From Pseudarthrobacter sp. NS4 (GTDB taxonomy: Bacteria > Actinomycetota > Actinomycetes > Actinomycetales > Micrococcaceae): 64,000 bases of DNA. Of the stretch, positions 8,669 through 17,452 are shown piece by piece; positions within the stretch are counted from its first letter, which is position 1, and each line of letters starts with the position of its first letter. The notes under the pieces are model-generated. The model saw nothing but the letters and a program-made list of their open reading frames with translations, searched no databases and was not told where the DNA came from. The DNA lies in the NCBI RefSeq assembly GCF_024758005.1, contig NZ_CP103288.1:1426001-1490000 (forward strand), written 5' to 3'. Position numbers and translations under genes: made by a program.

Positions 8669-9118
8669 ATGAGCCTGGACCAGCTGTACCAGCAGATCAT
8701 TCTCGACCATTCCAAGGCCCGCCACGGCAGTGGCCTGGCCGGGACCGCGGCGCCGGAGGGCGCCTCCACCGGGCAATCCCACCAGCTCAATCCTGTGTGC
8801 GGGGATGAGGTGACCCTGCGGCTGGCGGTGGAGGACGGCAAGGTTGCCCAGGTTTCCTGGGACGGGGCGGGCTGCTCCATCTCCATGGCCTCGGCTTCTG
8901 TGCTCACTGAGCTGGCGGAGGGGATGACGGTGGCGGAGCTGCATGAAGTCATCGACAGCTTCCGTGAAGTCCTTCGGTCGCGCGGCAAAGTCCATGCGGA
9001 TCCGGACCTGCTCGGGGATGCCGCTGCCTTCGAAGGTGTTGCCCGGTACGCGGCACGCGTGAAATGCGCCATGATTTCCTGGGTTGCCGCGGAGGACGCG
9101 CTGAACCAGGCCGCCTGA
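8669..9118 (+). CDS. sufU: SufU, zinc-dependent sulfurtransferase for Fe-S assembly
   Basis: SufU accepts persulfide sulfur from SufS and passes it to the scaffold, as established for Gram-positive SUF systems. The protein is 149 aa. The metal ligands of the family are visible: Cys44 and Asp46 (NPVCGDEVT), Cys69 (GAGCSISMASAS) and Cys133 (VKCAMISW). The 18-20-residue insertion between the second and third Cys that separates SufU from IscU is present. It starts 21 bp after sufS and ends at a strong terminator. Confidence 0.93.
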   Translation: MSLDQLYQQIILDHSKARHGSGLAGTAAPEGASTGQSHQLNPVCGDEVTLRLAVEDGKVAQVSWDGAGCSISMASASVLTELAEGMTVAELHEVIDSFREVLRSRGKVHADPDLLGDAAAFEGVARYAARVKCAMISWVAAEDALNQAA

Positions 9119-9138
9119 CGGCTCATACCCACGGACGG

Positions 9139-9175
9139 CGAAAGGCCTTCCTCCCGCCGGGAGGAAGGCCTTTCG
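9139..9175. terminator. Strong terminator after sufU
   Basis: A perfect 17-bp stem (9139-9155 with 9159-9175) with a 3-nt loop is followed by GTTTA on the plus strand. It separates sufU from the convergent gene ending at 9189 and may serve both directions. Confidence 0.8.
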
Positions 9176-9188
9176 GTTTAACGCGTGA

Positions 9189-9410
9189 TTACCCGAACAG
9201 CCCCATCAGGCCGATGACGGCCGTGGCCGCGCCCAGGACCATCGAGACACTGACAAGCACCACATGGACCGTAAGGAACCTGGTGGCTTTGCCGGCAGCA
9301 TCACGTGCCCGGGGGTCCTTCAGCACCCGGCGCAGGAACTGCGGCCAGACCACCAGGGACCAGACGCCGGCCACGATCAGGACCAGCGCAGCGAAAACGG
9401 GCAGCTCCAC
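9189..9410 (-). CDS. SCO4848-family small membrane protein
   Basis: This is a 73-aa protein with two hydrophobic helices (about residues 6-24 and 45-70) joined by a basic stretch (FLRRVLKDPRARD). The length and composition match the uncharacterised actinobacterial SCO4848 family. The GTG start at 9410 follows the stop of the upstream gene (9415) by 4 nt, so translation is probably coupled. No function is known. Confidence 0.75.
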   Translation of the reverse strand: MELPVFAALVLIVAGVWSLVVWPQFLRRVLKDPRARDAAGKATRFLTVHVVLVSVSMVLGAATAVIGLMGLFG

Positions 9411-9414
9411 GGAA

Positions 9415-9912
9415 CTAGTGGCTTTCCAGCCAGGCCTGCGCCTGCTTGGCCTGCAGGTTCAGTGCCTTGGCAATCATGGGCTCGGCAGCGTCGGCGATCT
9501 TGCCGCCGAGGAAAGGCACGGAGGACTTGACCTCGCCTTCGAGCTCAACACGGGTTCCGCTGGCCTCAGCCACCAGGCGCTGGACGGCGGTGACGTCCAC
9601 GGGTGCGCCGGCGATCTTGAGGGAGATGTTGCTCCGGCGGGAGCCGTCCGCGGCGGGCGCGTCCCAGCTCTCCACCTGGGTGACCTTCAGGTGCTCGCCC
9701 ACGAACTTACGGGCGATCTCCGGGAGCCGTGTGGTGGGAAGGGTCCGCACCGACGTGGCGCTGAAAGCCCCGGCGATGTCACCGTCAACAGTGAAGGACT
9801 CCAGGCTTCCACCCACAAGCTGGCTGACGTGGCGCTGGAAATCCTCGTTCACCAGGACAGCTGCAACGCTGTCGACGGAATGCGGAAGGGTGGTGGTTGC
9901 GCTCAGGGCCAT
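9415..9912 (-). CDS. DUF2505-domain protein
   Basis: This is a 165-aa soluble protein with the features of DUF2505, a START/SRPBCC-like fold family common in actinobacteria. It begins with a hydrophobic patch and TTTLPHSVDSVAAVLVNEDF and ends in a short amphipathic helix. AGGAGG lies upstream of the ATG. No catalytic residues are recognisable. The family probably binds a hydrophobic ligand, but this is unproven. It is paired with the SCO4848-family gene. Confidence 0.75.
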   Translation of the reverse strand: MALSATTTLPHSVDSVAAVLVNEDFQRHVSQLVGGSLESFTVDGDIAGAFSATSVRTLPTTRLPEIARKFVGEHLKVTQVESWDAPAADGSRRSNISLKIAGAPVDVTAVQRLVAEASGTRVELEGEVKSSVPFLGGKIADAAEPMIAKALNLQAKQAQAWLESH

Positions 9913-9956
9913 GTGTCCTCCTGGGACGTTGGGGAACGGATTTAGCTCAAAACATC

Positions 9957-11465
9957 CTACGGTGTCCCGGCCGGGCGCTCCGCATCGACGAGTTTCTGCG
10001 CGGCACTGGTGATGTTCCGGGCCATGGCGGGGAAGATCAGGCTGTGGAAGGGAAGGACCGCCAGCCAGTACAGCCGGCCACTCAATCCCTTGGGGAAGAA
10101 GATGGCGCGTTGCCGGTAGCGGCTGCCCGCTCCGTCAGGTTCCACGGACAATTCCAGCCAGGCCCGCCCGGGGGCCCGCATCTCGGCCCGCAGCCGCAGC
10201 AGCGTACCGCGGTCGATCCGTTCCACCCGCCACCAGTCCACCACTTCTCCGGCGGCCAGCGTGTGGGGGTGCCGGCGCCCGCGCAGGAGTCCAGCGCCGC
10301 CGGTCAGCTTGTCCAGCCAGCCGCGCACCTGCCACGCGAGTGGCAGCGAGTACCAGCCGTTCCGCCCGCCGATTCCTTCGATGATGGTCCATACATGGGC
10401 CGGATCGACGTCGCCATGGAACGTCCGTTCGTCGATGTACACCTTGTGGCCGGACCAGTCGGGGTCGCTGGGCAAGGGATCGGACGCCACCCCTGCGTTG
10501 GCCCAGGTTGTTTGCACCTGGCCGTCGCGTTCCCTGCCCAGCGCCAAGGCGACGGCGGTACGGTAGAGGGTCAGGCCGCCGACCGGCTGCGGAATGAAGC
10601 GGTCGATGTCATGCTCGTTGGAGACTGCATCATGCTGCAGGGACTGGACCAGGGGTACCGCCATGGAGAGCGGGATGGGCGTGGTCAGGGCAACCCACAT
10701 GCCGGCCAGTTTTGGTGCCGGGACGGGCAGGGCCAGCACCACCCGGTAGGGCAGGCCGGCCTCCGCGGCGTACTCCTTCATCATCCCGGCGTAGCTGAGC
10801 ACCTGGCGGCAGCCGACGTCGAACGTCCGGTTGATCCGGCCGTCCAGGGACGCGGCGGACACCAGGTAGTACAGGACGTCGCGCACGGCTATCGCCTCGA
10901 TCCGGTTCCGCACCCAGCTGGGTGCCGGCATCAAGGGCAGGGTCTCGGAGAGATGGCGGATCATTTCGAAGGACGCCGAGCCGGAGCCGATCACCACGCC
11001 GGCCTGGAAGACAACGGCGTCCACCGGGCTGTCCAGGAACACCTGGCCCACGGCTTCCCGGGAACGCATATGGGTGGAGAGCTGCACGTCCTTCGGGTGC
11101 AGGCCGCCCAGGTAGACAATCCGGCCCACGCCCGCATCGGCAGCAGCCCCGGCGGCAGTCCGGGCCATAGCCTGCTCCTTCGCCTCGAAACCTGCACCGG
11201 CGGCCATGGAATGCACGAGGTAATAAAAGACATCGACGCCGGCCAGCGCCTTCCGCAGCGCTTCGCCGTCGTCCAGGCTGCTTTCCACAACCTCCACCCT
11301 GTCCCGCCACGGCACCCCTGCGACTTTGTCCGGGGAACGCACCAGCACCTTAACGGCGTATCCCGCCTCGAGGAGCTTGGGCACCAGCCGGCCGCCGATG
11401 TAACCGGTGGCGCCGGTGACCAGGACCGTCTTCGGGAAAGGCTCCACACTCTTGTTTCCGCTCAT
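9957..11465 (-). CDS. NAD(P)-binding SDR-like protein fused to DUF2867
   Basis: This is a 502-aa protein. Residues about 13-230 form an atypical SDR/NmrA-like Rossmann domain with VLVTGATGYIGGRLVPKL at the N-terminus. The C-terminal third matches the DUF2867 (SRPBCC-like) module often fused to such dehydrogenases (RRHPHTLAAGEVVDWWRVE region). The substrate is unknown. An AAAAGGAGA SD precedes the ATG. It lies 44 bp upstream of the DUF2505 gene on the same strand and is divergent from mfd. Confidence 0.8.
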   Translation of the reverse strand: MSGNKSVEPFPKTVLVTGATGYIGGRLVPKLLEAGYAVKVLVRSPDKVAGVPWRDRVEVVESSLDDGEALRKALAGVDVFYYLVHSMAAGAGFEAKEQAMARTAAGAAADAGVGRIVYLGGLHPKDVQLSTHMRSREAVGQVFLDSPVDAVVFQAGVVIGSGSASFEMIRHLSETLPLMPAPSWVRNRIEAIAVRDVLYYLVSAASLDGRINRTFDVGCRQVLSYAGMMKEYAAEAGLPYRVVLALPVPAPKLAGMWVALTTPIPLSMAVPLVQSLQHDAVSNEHDIDRFIPQPVGGLTLYRTAVALALGRERDGQVQTTWANAGVASDPLPSDPDWSGHKVYIDERTFHGDVDPAHVWTIIEGIGGRNGWYSLPLAWQVRGWLDKLTGGAGLLRGRRHPHTLAAGEVVDWWRVERIDRGTLLRLRAEMRAPGRAWLELSVEPDGAGSRYRQRAIFFPKGLSGRLYWLAVLPFHSLIFPAMARNITSAAQKLVDAERPAGTP

Positions 11466-11698
11466 GCTGTCTCCTTTTCGTCCCCAGCAGTTCGGAGCGG
11501 CAGCCGCTCCGGACGGCTGCCCCGAGTGGGTGGGCCGGTTCCGCCAGCCTAGCTGCTGCCAATATCACCGGCCCCGCTTCCGGACCCGACGGAACGCCAT
11601 GTCACCGGTGCGCGGTAGGCTGGGGTTACCCGGGATTCGCAGCGAATTTCGGGTTTTCGCGCTGCCTGCGATCCAAGAACACCACAGGAGCTTCTGCC

Positions 11699-14600
11699 AT
11701 GAGCCTTCCCGGCCCATCCACCGCCGGCCCATCCACCGCAGGCCCGTCGCTGGACGGCCTGCGCCGCGCCCTCGCCTCGGACCAGACCTTCGCCCGCGTC
11801 CGCGCCGAGGCCACCCGGGGATTCTCCGTCCGCGGCCAGGATTACCAGATCAGCGCGCCTGCCGGGCTGCGTGCCGTACTGCTCGCCGAAATGGCGGACG
11901 GGCTTACGGCCTCCTCCGACGGTGCGGAACCCGGAGTGGTGCTGGCCGTCACCGCCACCGGCCGGGAAGCCGAGGACCTGGCCGCCGCACTCCGCGCCTA
12001 TTTGCCGGCCGATGCCGTGGCGGAGTTCCCCAGCTGGGAGACCCTCCCGCACGAGCGCCTTTCACCGCGGTCCGACACCGTGGGACGGCGGCTTTCCGTC
12101 CTGCGCCGGCTGACCCACCCGGAAAGTTCGACGGCGGGACGCCTCCGGGTAGTAGTGGCCCCCGTCCGGGCAGTGGTCCAGCCCATCGTGGCCGGGCTGG
12201 GCGACCTGGTGCCGGTCACGCTGAAAGTGGGACAGGACGTTCCCTTCACGGAAGTGGTGCGCAGTCTCTCCGATGCGGCCTACGCGCGCGTTGACATGGT
12301 GACGCACCGGGGCGAGTTCGCTGTCCGCGGCGGTATCATCGACGTCTTCCCGCCCACCGAGGACCACCCCATCCGGGTGGAGTTCTTCGGCGACGAAGTG
12401 GACCAGATGCGCTGGTTTGCCGTCGCAGACCAGCGCTCGCTGTCCGCCCCCGGCGTCCATCACCCGACGGAACTGCATGCACCACCCTGCCGCGAAATCC
12501 TCATCACACCGTCGGTGATGTCCCGCGCCGCAACACTCAAGCCCCAGCTTCCGGCCGCCGCCGACATGCTGGAAAAGATTGCCGGCGGCATCGCGGTGGA
12601 AGGCATGGAATCCCTTGCACCGGTGCTGGTGGACTCCATGGTTCCCTTCGTGGACCAGTTGCCCGCGGACTCCATTGCCGTGGTTATTGAACCCGAAAAG
12701 GTCCGTACCCGCGCCCACGACCTCGCCGCCACCAACGAGGAGTTCCTTGAGGCGGCCTGGTCCACGGCGTCCGACGGCGGTGCAGCGCCCCTGGACCTGA
12801 GCTCGCAGGCCACGGCGGCCCTGCACTCGGCCAGCTTCCGTTCCCTGGCGGAAACCCGCATGGACTCCCTGGAGCACGGCGTGTCCTGGTGGTCCATCAC
12901 CTCGCTCGCCCAGGATGAGGAACTCCTCCCCGAAATCGATGTCCTGAACCTGCACGCCCGCGAACCACGGGGCTACCAGGGCGACGTGGCGGAAATGATG
13001 GACTTCATCGGATCCCACGTACGCGATCAGTGGCGGATTGTCGTGGCCACGGAGGGCCCGGGCCCGGCCCAGCGCCTGGCCGAACTCTTCCACGACGCGG
13101 ACATCCCCTGCGCCCGCGTGGACAGCCTGGACCACGAGCCCCAGGCCGGCATCATCGAGGTGACAACTGCCGCCGTCGGACGGGGTTTTGTGCTGGACGG
13201 CCTGAAACTGGGCCTGCTCACCGAGGCCGACCTCCTGGGCCGGACCTCGGCCGGATCCACCAAGGACATGCGCCGGATGCCGTCCAAGCGGCGGAACGCC
13301 GTGGACCCGCTCCAGCTGGTGGCGGGGGACCACGTGGTCCACGAGCAGCACGGCATCGGGCGTTTTGTGGAGCTCATCCAGCGCAAGGTGGCCGGCGGAG
13401 GCGACGGCGTGCGGGAGTACCTTGTCCTGGAATACGCGCCGTCCAAGCGCGGCGCACCCGGAGACAGGCTGTTTGTTCCCACGGACCAGCTGGACCAGGT
13501 GACCCGATACGTGGGCGGTGACACCCCGGTCCTGAGCAAGATGGGCGGCGCGGACTGGGCCAGCACCAAGTCCAAGGCCCGGAAGGCCGTCAAGGAAATC
13601 GCCGGTGAGCTGATCCGGCTGTACTCCGCCCGGATGGCCTCACGCGGACACGCCTTCGGTCCGGACACGCCGTGGCAGCGCGAACTGGAGGAAGCCTTCC
13701 CGTATGTGGAGACGCCCGACCAGCTGACCACCATCAACGAGGTCAAGGCGGACATGGAGCGGGAAATCCCGATGGACCGCCTCGTGTCCGGTGACGTGGG
13801 CTACGGCAAGACCGAGATCGCAGTACGGGCCGCCTTCAAGGCGGTGCAGGACGGCAAGCAGGTGGCCGTGCTGGTGCCCACTACGCTCCTGGCCCAGCAG
13901 CACTACGAAACCTTCACCGAGCGGTTCTCCGGCTTTCCCTTGCGCGTCAAGCCGCTGTCCCGCTTCCAGGCCGGCAAGGAGGCGAAGGAAACGGCGGAGG
14001 GCGTCAAGAACGGCTCCGTGGACGTGGTGATCGGTACGCACAGGCTGCTGTCGAAGGATTTCGAGTTCAAGGACCTCGGCCTGGTGATCGTGGACGAGGA
14101 ACAGCGTTTTGGCGTGGAGCACAAGGAAGCGCTCAAGAAGATGCGCACCAACGTGGACGTGCTGGCCATGAGTGCCACGCCGATTCCCCGCACGCTGGAG
14201 ATGTCCCTCACCGGTATCCGCGAGACGTCCACCCTGGCCACACCGCCGGAGGAACGCCATCCCGTGCTCACCTACGTTGGCCCCTACACGGACAAGCAGG
14301 CCTCGGCCGCCATCCGGCGTGAGCTGATGCGCGAAGGCCAGGTGTTCCTGGTCCACAACCGGGTTTCCACCATTGAACGGACCGCGGCCAAAATCCGGGA
14401 ACTGGTCCCGGAAGCCCGTGTGGAGGTGGCCCACGGCAAGATGTCCGAGAGCCGCCTGGAGCAGATTATCGTCGACTTCTGGGAACGGCGCTTTGACGTG
14501 CTGGTCTGTACCACCATCATTGAAACGGGCCTGGACATCTCCAACGCAAACACCCTGATCGTTGACGGCGCGGACAAGTACGGACTGTCCCAGCTTCACC

Positions 14601-15364
14601 AGCTCCGTGGCCGCGTAGGCCGTGGCCGTGAACGCGCGTATGCCTACTTCCTGTACCCCTCCGAAAAGCCGCTGGGCGAAGTGGCGCTGGAGCGGCTCAA
14701 GGCCGTGGCTGCCCACAACGAGCTCGGCGCGGGCATGCAGCTGGCCATGAAGGACCTGGAAATCCGTGGCGCGGGAAACCTGCTGGGCGGTGAGCAGTCC
14801 GGCCATATCCAGGGCGTGGGCTTCGACCTGTACATCCGCCTGGTTGGTGAGGCTGTGGCGGACTTCCGCGGCGAGGCCGAGGAAAAGGCTGCCGAGATGA
14901 AGATCGAGCTTCCGGTCAACGCCCACCTCCCGCACGACTACGTGCCGGGTGAGCGGCTGCGGCTGGAGGCGTACCGCAAACTCGCGTCGGCGGTCACCAA
15001 TGAGGCCATTGACGAAGTCCTGGCCGAACTCGTGGACAGGTACGGCGAGCCGCCGTTGCCTGCCCGGAACCTGGTGGACGTTGCCCGCTTCCGGGTTGGG
15101 GCGCGGGAAGCCGGCCTTTCGGATGTGGCGCTGCAGGGCAACTTCATCAAGTTCTCGCCCGCGCAGCTGCCGGAGTCGAAAATCATGCGGCTGAACCGGA
15201 TGTACCCCGGTTCCCAGTCCAAGCCGGCACTCGATGCCGTGCTGATTCCCAAGCCGAAAACGGCGAAGATCGGCGGCCGGGACCTGCAGGACGCCGAGAT
15301 CCTGGAATGGGCCAACGGAGTCATCCGCAACATCTTTTCCGACCAGCCACTGACAGTGGCCTGA
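11699..15364 (+). CDS. mfd: Transcription-repair coupling factor Mfd
   Basis: Mfd is a DNA translocase that removes stalled RNA polymerase and recruits UvrA. The protein is 1221 aa, as expected. Domains in order are a UvrB-homology N-terminus, the RNAP-interacting domain (about 535-620, VAGDHVVHEQHGIGRFVE), RecG-like motor domains with Walker A GDVGYGKTE and a DEEQ box (VDEEQRFG), motif VI LRGRVGRG, and the C-terminal TRCF domain. AGGAG lies 8 nt before the ATG. The N-terminus contains two in-frame 15-bp repeats (11711-11740, encoding PSTAG twice). A small ATTCGC-A-GCGAAT palindrome sits at 11635-11647 in the upstream region. Confidence 0.97.
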   Translation: MSLPGPSTAGPSTAGPSLDGLRRALASDQTFARVRAEATRGFSVRGQDYQISAPAGLRAVLLAEMADGLTASSDGAEPGVVLAVTATGREAEDLAAALRAYLPADAVAEFPSWETLPHERLSPRSDTVGRRLSVLRRLTHPESSTAGRLRVVVAPVRAVVQPIVAGLGDLVPVTLKVGQDVPFTEVVRSLSDAAYARVDMVTHRGEFAVRGGIIDVFPPTEDHPIRVEFFGDEVDQMRWFAVADQRSLSAPGVHHPTELHAPPCREILITPSVMSRAATLKPQLPAAADMLEKIAGGIAVEGMESLAPVLVDSMVPFVDQLPADSIAVVIEPEKVRTRAHDLAATNEEFLEAAWSTASDGGAAPLDLSSQATAALHSASFRSLAETRMDSLEHGVSWWSITSLAQDEELLPEIDVLNLHAREPRGYQGDVAEMMDFIGSHVRDQWRIVVATEGPGPAQRLAELFHDADIPCARVDSLDHEPQAGIIEVTTAAVGRGFVLDGLKLGLLTEADLLGRTSAGSTKDMRRMPSKRRNAVDPLQLVAGDHVVHEQHGIGRFVELIQRKVAGGGDGVREYLVLEYAPSKRGAPGDRLFVPTDQLDQVTRYVGGDTPVLSKMGGADWASTKSKARKAVKEIAGELIRLYSARMASRGHAFGPDTPWQRELEEAFPYVETPDQLTTINEVKADMEREIPMDRLVSGDVGYGKTEIAVRAAFKAVQDGKQVAVLVPTTLLAQQHYETFTERFSGFPLRVKPLSRFQAGKEAKETAEGVKNGSVDVVIGTHRLLSKDFEFKDLGLVIVDEEQRFGVEHKEALKKMRTNVDVLAMSATPIPRTLEMSLTGIRETSTLATPPEERHPVLTYVGPYTDKQASAAIRRELMREGQVFLVHNRVSTIERTAAKIRELVPEARVEVAHGKMSESRLEQIIVDFWERRFDVLVCTTIIETGLDISNANTLIVDGADKYGLSQLHQLRGRVGRGRERAYAYFLYPSEKPLGEVALERLKAVAAHNELGAGMQLAMKDLEIRGAGNLLGGEQSGHIQGVGFDLYIRLVGEAVADFRGEAEEKAAEMKIELPVNAHLPHDYVPGERLRLEAYRKLASAVTNEAIDEVLAELVDRYGEPPLPARNLVDVARFRVGAREAGLSDVALQGNFIKFSPAQLPESKIMRLNRMYPGSQSKPALDAVLIPKPKTAKIGGRDLQDAEILEWANGVIRNIFSDQPLTVA

Positions 15365-15367
15365 CGG

Positions 15368-16183
15368 ATGATGGGAGGACACCACGCCGCGTCGGGAGCC
15401 GCGGCCTGGGTAGCTGTTGCGTCCACCGGCCCCTACACCCTGGGCTGGTACCCCCTGGATCCCACTGGGATCCTCATCGGCGGCATGGCCACCGCCGGAA
15501 CGGCCCTGATCTGCGACTGGGACCATCGGTCCAGCACCGTCGCCCATTCCCTGCCGCCACTGTCCAACGCCATCGCCCGCGGGATCGAGAACGCCAGCGG
15601 CGGGCACCGGCAGGGCACGCATTCGATCCTGGGTGCCGGCGTCTTCGTGCTCCTCGCATTCCTGGCGGCCCAGTTCCAGATGGAAACACCCTGGGGACTC
15701 CTGTCCGTGGGCGCCGGGCTGCTCTGCATGTTCCTGATCAATATCGCGGTGAAGGCCCTGAAGCTGTTCCCCAAGAGCGGGTTCCTGATCAACTGGGTTT
15801 TCGCGCTGGCCATGGCCGGCCTGGTGACCGTGCACGCCCCGGAGCAGTGGACATGGCTGCCCATGTCCATGCTGATCGGCGTGGTGGTGCATATCGTGGG
15901 TGACCTGGTGACAACTGGGGGAGTGCCGCTGCTGTGGCCGCTGGTGATCCGGCCGCCGAAGCTGCTGCGCAAGGTTCCGCTGCTGCGGAACGTGTGGCGG
16001 CCCAACGGCGCACTGTCGCTGCCGCTCCTGGGGAGGGCGGGTTCCAAGCGCGAATGGCTGGTGCTGATTCCCGTAAGTGCCTATGCCATGGTGGGGCTCA
16101 GCGTGGCCGGCTGGTCCATTGCGCAGAACCAGTGGACCCGGGTGGCGGACGCGGCCGTGGCGTGGACCAGGCTCTGGTTCTAA
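15368..16183 (+). CDS. YdjM-like membrane-bound metal-dependent hydrolase
   Basis: This is a 271-aa integral membrane protein with about six hydrophobic segments. The family motifs are visible: an N-terminal HH (GGHHAASG), ICDWDH at about residue 52, GHRQGTHS at about 80, and a later HIVGDLVT. These His/Asp sites define the YdjM/LexA-binding inner-membrane hydrolase family, thought to act on lipids. It begins 3 nt after the mfd stop, so the two are co-transcribed. E. coli ydjM is an SOS gene, which makes pairing with mfd suggestive of a repair context, but no LexA box was found here. Confidence 0.82.
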   Translation: MMGGHHAASGAAAWVAVASTGPYTLGWYPLDPTGILIGGMATAGTALICDWDHRSSTVAHSLPPLSNAIARGIENASGGHRQGTHSILGAGVFVLLAFLAAQFQMETPWGLLSVGAGLLCMFLINIAVKALKLFPKSGFLINWVFALAMAGLVTVHAPEQWTWLPMSMLIGVVVHIVGDLVTTGGVPLLWPLVIRPPKLLRKVPLLRNVWRPNGALSLPLLGRAGSKREWLVLIPVSAYAMVGLSVAGWSIAQNQWTRVADAAVAWTRLWF

Positions 16184-16193
16184 GGGTGCGCAG

Positions 16194-16226
16194 AAAGACC
16201 CCCTGAACAGCGTCCAGGGGGTCTTT
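16194..16226 (+). terminator. Terminator of the mfd operon
   Basis: A perfect 12-bp stem (16194-16205 with 16215-16226), TTT at the end of the right arm and a T-rich stretch beyond it follow the stop by 11 nt. Confidence 0.8.
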
Positions 16227-16252
16227 CGTTGGTTTCAAGCCCCGACTGGGTA

Positions 16253-16297
16253 GCAGCAGGTGTCGTTTTGCGGGTTCATAACGACACCTGGTGCTGC
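16253..16297. repeat. Intergenic inverted-repeat element
   Basis: A 10-bp stem AGGTGTCGTT/AACGACACCT (16258-16267 with 16280-16289) is extended by GCAGC/GCTGC (16253-16257, 16293-16297) across a 3-nt bulge, with a 12-nt loop. It lies between two convergent genes after a separate terminator. It could terminate the reverse-strand gene, or be a copy of a dispersed intergenic repeat. Confidence 0.6.
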
Positions 16298-16307
16298 CTG
16301 CATTGGG

Positions 16308-16571
16308 TCAGTGCTCGCCGGCGGAGTCCGAGCGGCCCAGGACGGCCTGCGGAATCCAAAAGGCCAGGGCGAACAGCACCAGGCAGACCGCCATCGGCCA
16401 GGGGTTGTCAAGCGTGAGGAAGGACAGTGAGTACACGGATCCGAGGAACAGCGCCATCATGATCACGAAGAGCACAATGCTGCCTGCCAGCTTGTTCTCA
16501 TTCTGGGGAGTGCGGACAGTGCCCTGGTTCGATGATGAGTCCTGGTTGGACGCGGTAATCTTGCTGGACAT
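16308..16571 (-). CDS. Small two-helix membrane protein, unknown function
   Basis: This is an 87-aa protein. Residues 1-27 are polar and Ser/Asn/Gln-rich, followed by two hydrophobic segments (about 29-49 and 58-77) and a polar tail. The sequence resembles no characterised family known to me. A GAGGAGGA SD precedes the ATG. It lies 53 bp upstream-side of deoC's stop but is transcribed after it, so it could be the last gene of the deoC transcript. Confidence 0.7.
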   Translation of the reverse strand: MSSKITASNQDSSSNQGTVRTPQNENKLAGSIVLFVIMMALFLGSVYSLSFLTLDNPWPMAVCLVLFALAFWIPQAVLGRSDSAGEH

Positions 16572-16624
16572 TCGTTCCTCCTCGGCCCCGCGGGGCTCAA
16601 TCTGTGGCTGTCCCCGGCCGGCCG

Positions 16625-17341
16625 TCAGTAGGTGGATGAACCCTGTTCACCCTTGACGATGGCAATGCCGGAGCTGGCACCAATACGTGTTGCACCTGCA
16701 GCAATCATAGCGTGCGCGTCTTCGAGGGAGCGCACGCCGCCGGAGGCCTTGACGCCAAGCCCCGGACCAACGGTCCGACGCATGAGGGTGACGTCCTCTA
16801 CGGTGGCGCCCCCGCCGTTGAACCCCGTTGATGTCTTCACGAAGTCCGCGCCCGCTTCCACGGCCGCTTCGCAGGCGAGGACCTTCTGGCCGTCCGTGAG
16901 CAGGGCGGTTTCGATGATCACCTTCAGGATGGCGCCGCTGGCGTGGACCGCTTCAGCCACGGATGCGATGTCCTCGGCCAGCGCGCCCTTGTCCCCGGCC
17001 CGTGCGGCGGCGATGTTGATGACCATGTCCACCTCGTCGGCGCCGTCCAGGACCGCGCCGCGGGCTTCAAACGTCTTGACGTCCGTTGGGGTGGCGCCCA
17101 GCGGGAAGCCGACGACGGAGCACGTGAGGACGCCCGAGCCTTTGAGGGCGGTTTTGACGGTCTTGACCCAGATGGGATTGACACACACGGACTTGAAGCC
17201 GTATTCGGCAGCCTCCGCACAGACCTTGAGGACATCTGCCTCTGAAGCCTCAGGCTTCAGCAGGGTGTGGTCGATGTAGGAAGCGATGCTCCCGGCAGCA
17301 ACGGCGGCTGGTTGAACGGAAGGGGTGGCTTCGTTGCTCAT
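16625..17341 (-). CDS. deoC: Deoxyribose-phosphate aldolase
   Basis: DeoC splits 2-deoxyribose 5-phosphate into glyceraldehyde 3-phosphate and acetaldehyde in nucleoside salvage. The frame is open to 17422, but the ATG at 17341 (MSNEATPSV) has a GGAGAGGA SD and gives 238 aa, the usual size. Visible catalytic residues are Asp102 (DEVDMVIN), the Schiff-base Lys169 in [15 protein letters not shown] and the later Lys in GVKASGG. It may function with punA (25.9 kb) and the phospho-sugar mutase in using nucleosides. Confidence 0.94.
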   Translation of the reverse strand: MSNEATPSVQPAAVAAGSIASYIDHTLLKPEASEADVLKVCAEAAEYGFKSVCVNPIWVKTVKTALKGSGVLTCSVVGFPLGATPTDVKTFEARGAVLDGADEVDMVINIAAARAGDKGALAEDIASVAEAVHASGAILKVIIETALLTDGQKVLACEAAVEAGADFVKTSTGFNGGGATVEDVTLMRRTVGPGLGVKASGGVRSLEDAHAMIAAGATRIGASSGIAIVKGEQGSSTY

Positions 17342-17452
17342 GGTGGTCCTCTCCAGGGGCTTTATGGGCCCCGGCGCGTCCTTGGCTGGGTTCGGAAACC
17401 ATCTTGTCACACGCCGGACCACACCCCAGGCCCTGAAAAGCCGTGCCGGGGA

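Noticed and set aside
7160..8995. 611-codon reverse open frame over sufS and sufU
   Set aside because: It is opposite two genes with complete active sites, and no start signal or homology was seen.
9897..11552. Long plus-strand frame over the SDR/DUF2867 gene
   Set aside because: It is a shadow of a real reverse-strand gene with a Rossmann motif and SD. The other large antisense frames (2366-3694, 30933-32642, 37053-38546, 47122-48747) fail for the same reason.
11466..11698. LexA (SOS) box upstream of mfd
   Set aside because: The ATTCGC-A-GCGAAT palindrome lacks the GAAC-n4-GTTC core of actinobacterial LexA sites. None was found near ligA either.
13640..15892. 750-codon open frame antisense to mfd and the YdjM-like gene
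   Set aside because: It lies opposite intact conserved genes and resembles no protein family (Gln/His-rich). It is a by-product of high-GC codon bias.
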